Assembly: GCF_019392245.1 (NCBI RefSeq)
Contig: NZ_JAHXRL010000008.1
Location: 1 to 64,000, forward strand
Reading direction: 5' to 3'
Length of the DNA stretch: 64,000 bases
Source: Sulfitobacter sp. CW3
Lineage (GTDB): Bacteria; Pseudomonadota; Alphaproteobacteria; Rhodobacterales; Rhodobacteraceae
Below the pieces are notes generated by a model. It saw nothing but the letters and a program-made list of their open reading frames with translations. It was not told the origin of the DNA and made no database searches. A program made the position numbers and the translations under genes. Shown one piece after another: positions 63,571 to 64,000 of the stretch (the first letter of the stretch is position 1; each line of letters starts with the position of its first letter).

Positions 63571-64000
63571 CTAGAGATGCTGGCGCACAAATCCTTCGAT
63601 GTCAGCGGCAGGGCGTGCGCCTGACAGTCGTGCGACTTCCTTGCCCTTGGCATACAGGATCAAAAGCGGAATACCCCTGATTTGCAGCCGCTGCGAGATT
63701 GCCGGAAATTGTTCGGTGTCGATCTTGGCAAAGCGGGTTTTGAACCGCAGCGCCTTTGCCGCTTTGGCAAATTCGGGTGCCATTGTCCTGCACGGCCCGC
63801 ACCACGGTGCCCAATAATCGATAATCAGGGGCAGATCATCGGTCTGCGTTGCCTTGTCATGTTGCTTGATACCGATCTCGGCGACATCGCCGCTTGCCAG
63901 CAACGCACCACATTTCGCGCATTTTGGGCCAGCCTCAAGCTTTGCTTTGGGAAAGCGGTTGGCCTGCCCACAGGACAGGCAATACAGTTTCAGTGCGTCT
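63571..64000 (-). CDS. trxC: Thioredoxin 2 (TrxC), 5' end beyond the window
   Basis: Stop at 63571; reading continues past 64000. Seen from the N-terminus: KLYCLSCGQANRFPKAKLEA and GPKCAKCGALLASGDV, giving the CxxC...CxxC zinc ribbon, then thioredoxin fold with DYWAPWCGPCRTMAPEFAKA (active CGPC), FAKIDTEQFPAISQRLQIRG, cis-Pro in GIPLLILYAKGKEV. Reduces disulfides in the cytoplasm. Only the initiation codon and a few residues are missing. Confidence 0.93.
   Translation of the reverse strand, partial: DALKLYCLSCGQANRFPKAKLEAGPKCAKCGALLASGDVAEIGIKQHDKATQTDDLPLIIDYWAPWCGPCRTMAPEFAKAAKALRFKTRFAKIDTEQFPAISQRLQIRGIPLLILYAKGKEVARLSGARPAADIEGFVRQHL

Noticed and set aside
1..64000. CRISPR arrays, rRNA genes, complete tRNA genes, prophage genes or riboswitches
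   Set aside because: None recognised when reading both strands; the repeated units seen are protein repeats or IS ends.

Overview
The window looks like a chromosome segment of a marine Rhodobacterales (Roseobacter-group) alphaproteobacterium. Support: a fused NADH-dehydrogenase-like/SelD protein, phnCDEE, a large one-polypeptide indolepyruvate oxidoreductase, an imuA-imuB-dnaE2 cassette behind an alphaproteobacterial LexA box (GAAC-N7-GAAC), and FnrL/FixK-type boxes. The many IS copies and decayed genes recall IS-rich genera such as Octadecabacter, but the genus is an inference. Most calls rest on reading motifs in the translations; no database search was run.

Layout. 0.3-5.0 kb: SbcCD-like YhaN/YhaO repair pair. 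5.1-8.3 kb: selenium cassette (SelD fusion converging on the tRNA 2-selenouridine synthase). 8.6-10.4 kb: rmlA scrap and two membrane proteins. 10.5-13.9 kb: phosphonate-type ABC importer (phnD-phnC-phnE-phnE). 14.5-16.7 kb: CHASE histidine kinase and single-domain response regulator. 17-21 kb: Lrp regulator divergent from indolepyruvate oxidoreductase. 21-24.6 kb: EamA exporter and the carboxynorspermidine polyamine pair. 24.7-25.9 kb: GAF histidine kinase. 26.2-31.6 kb: SOS mutasome. 31.7-34.5 kb: luciferase-like monooxygenase, cytochrome c and PQQ-type sugar dehydrogenase.

34.6-41.3 kb is the most unusual part. It is an AT-richer island with a CsgG/HfaB-type outer-membrane secretion lipoprotein translationally coupled to a CsgF/HfaA-like small secreted protein and an unrecognised secreted protein. 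Two large secreted proteins with Q-x-[AG]-x-N-x-x-N repeats lie convergent to these, and a CsgD-like LuxR regulator lies divergent from the repeat genes. Together they look like a curli/holdfast-anchor-type functional amyloid system, with two fibre candidates whose repeats differ from classical curlin.

41.3-63.3 kb is an accessory region full of IS3 and IS110 sequences and broken genes (GTPase, PHA synthase, site-2 protease, YfcC transporter). It also carries stress and low-oxygen type functions: two universal stress proteins, an ATPase/permease/adaptor ABC exporter, a P-type Ca2+-ATPase, a Ca2+/cation antiporter, a DUF2267 protein and a bactofilin-like membrane protein. Four FNR/FixK-like boxes sit in front of these units, so I infer an oxygen-responsive regulon that is partly decaying. 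The window ends inside a thioredoxin-2 (trxC) gene.
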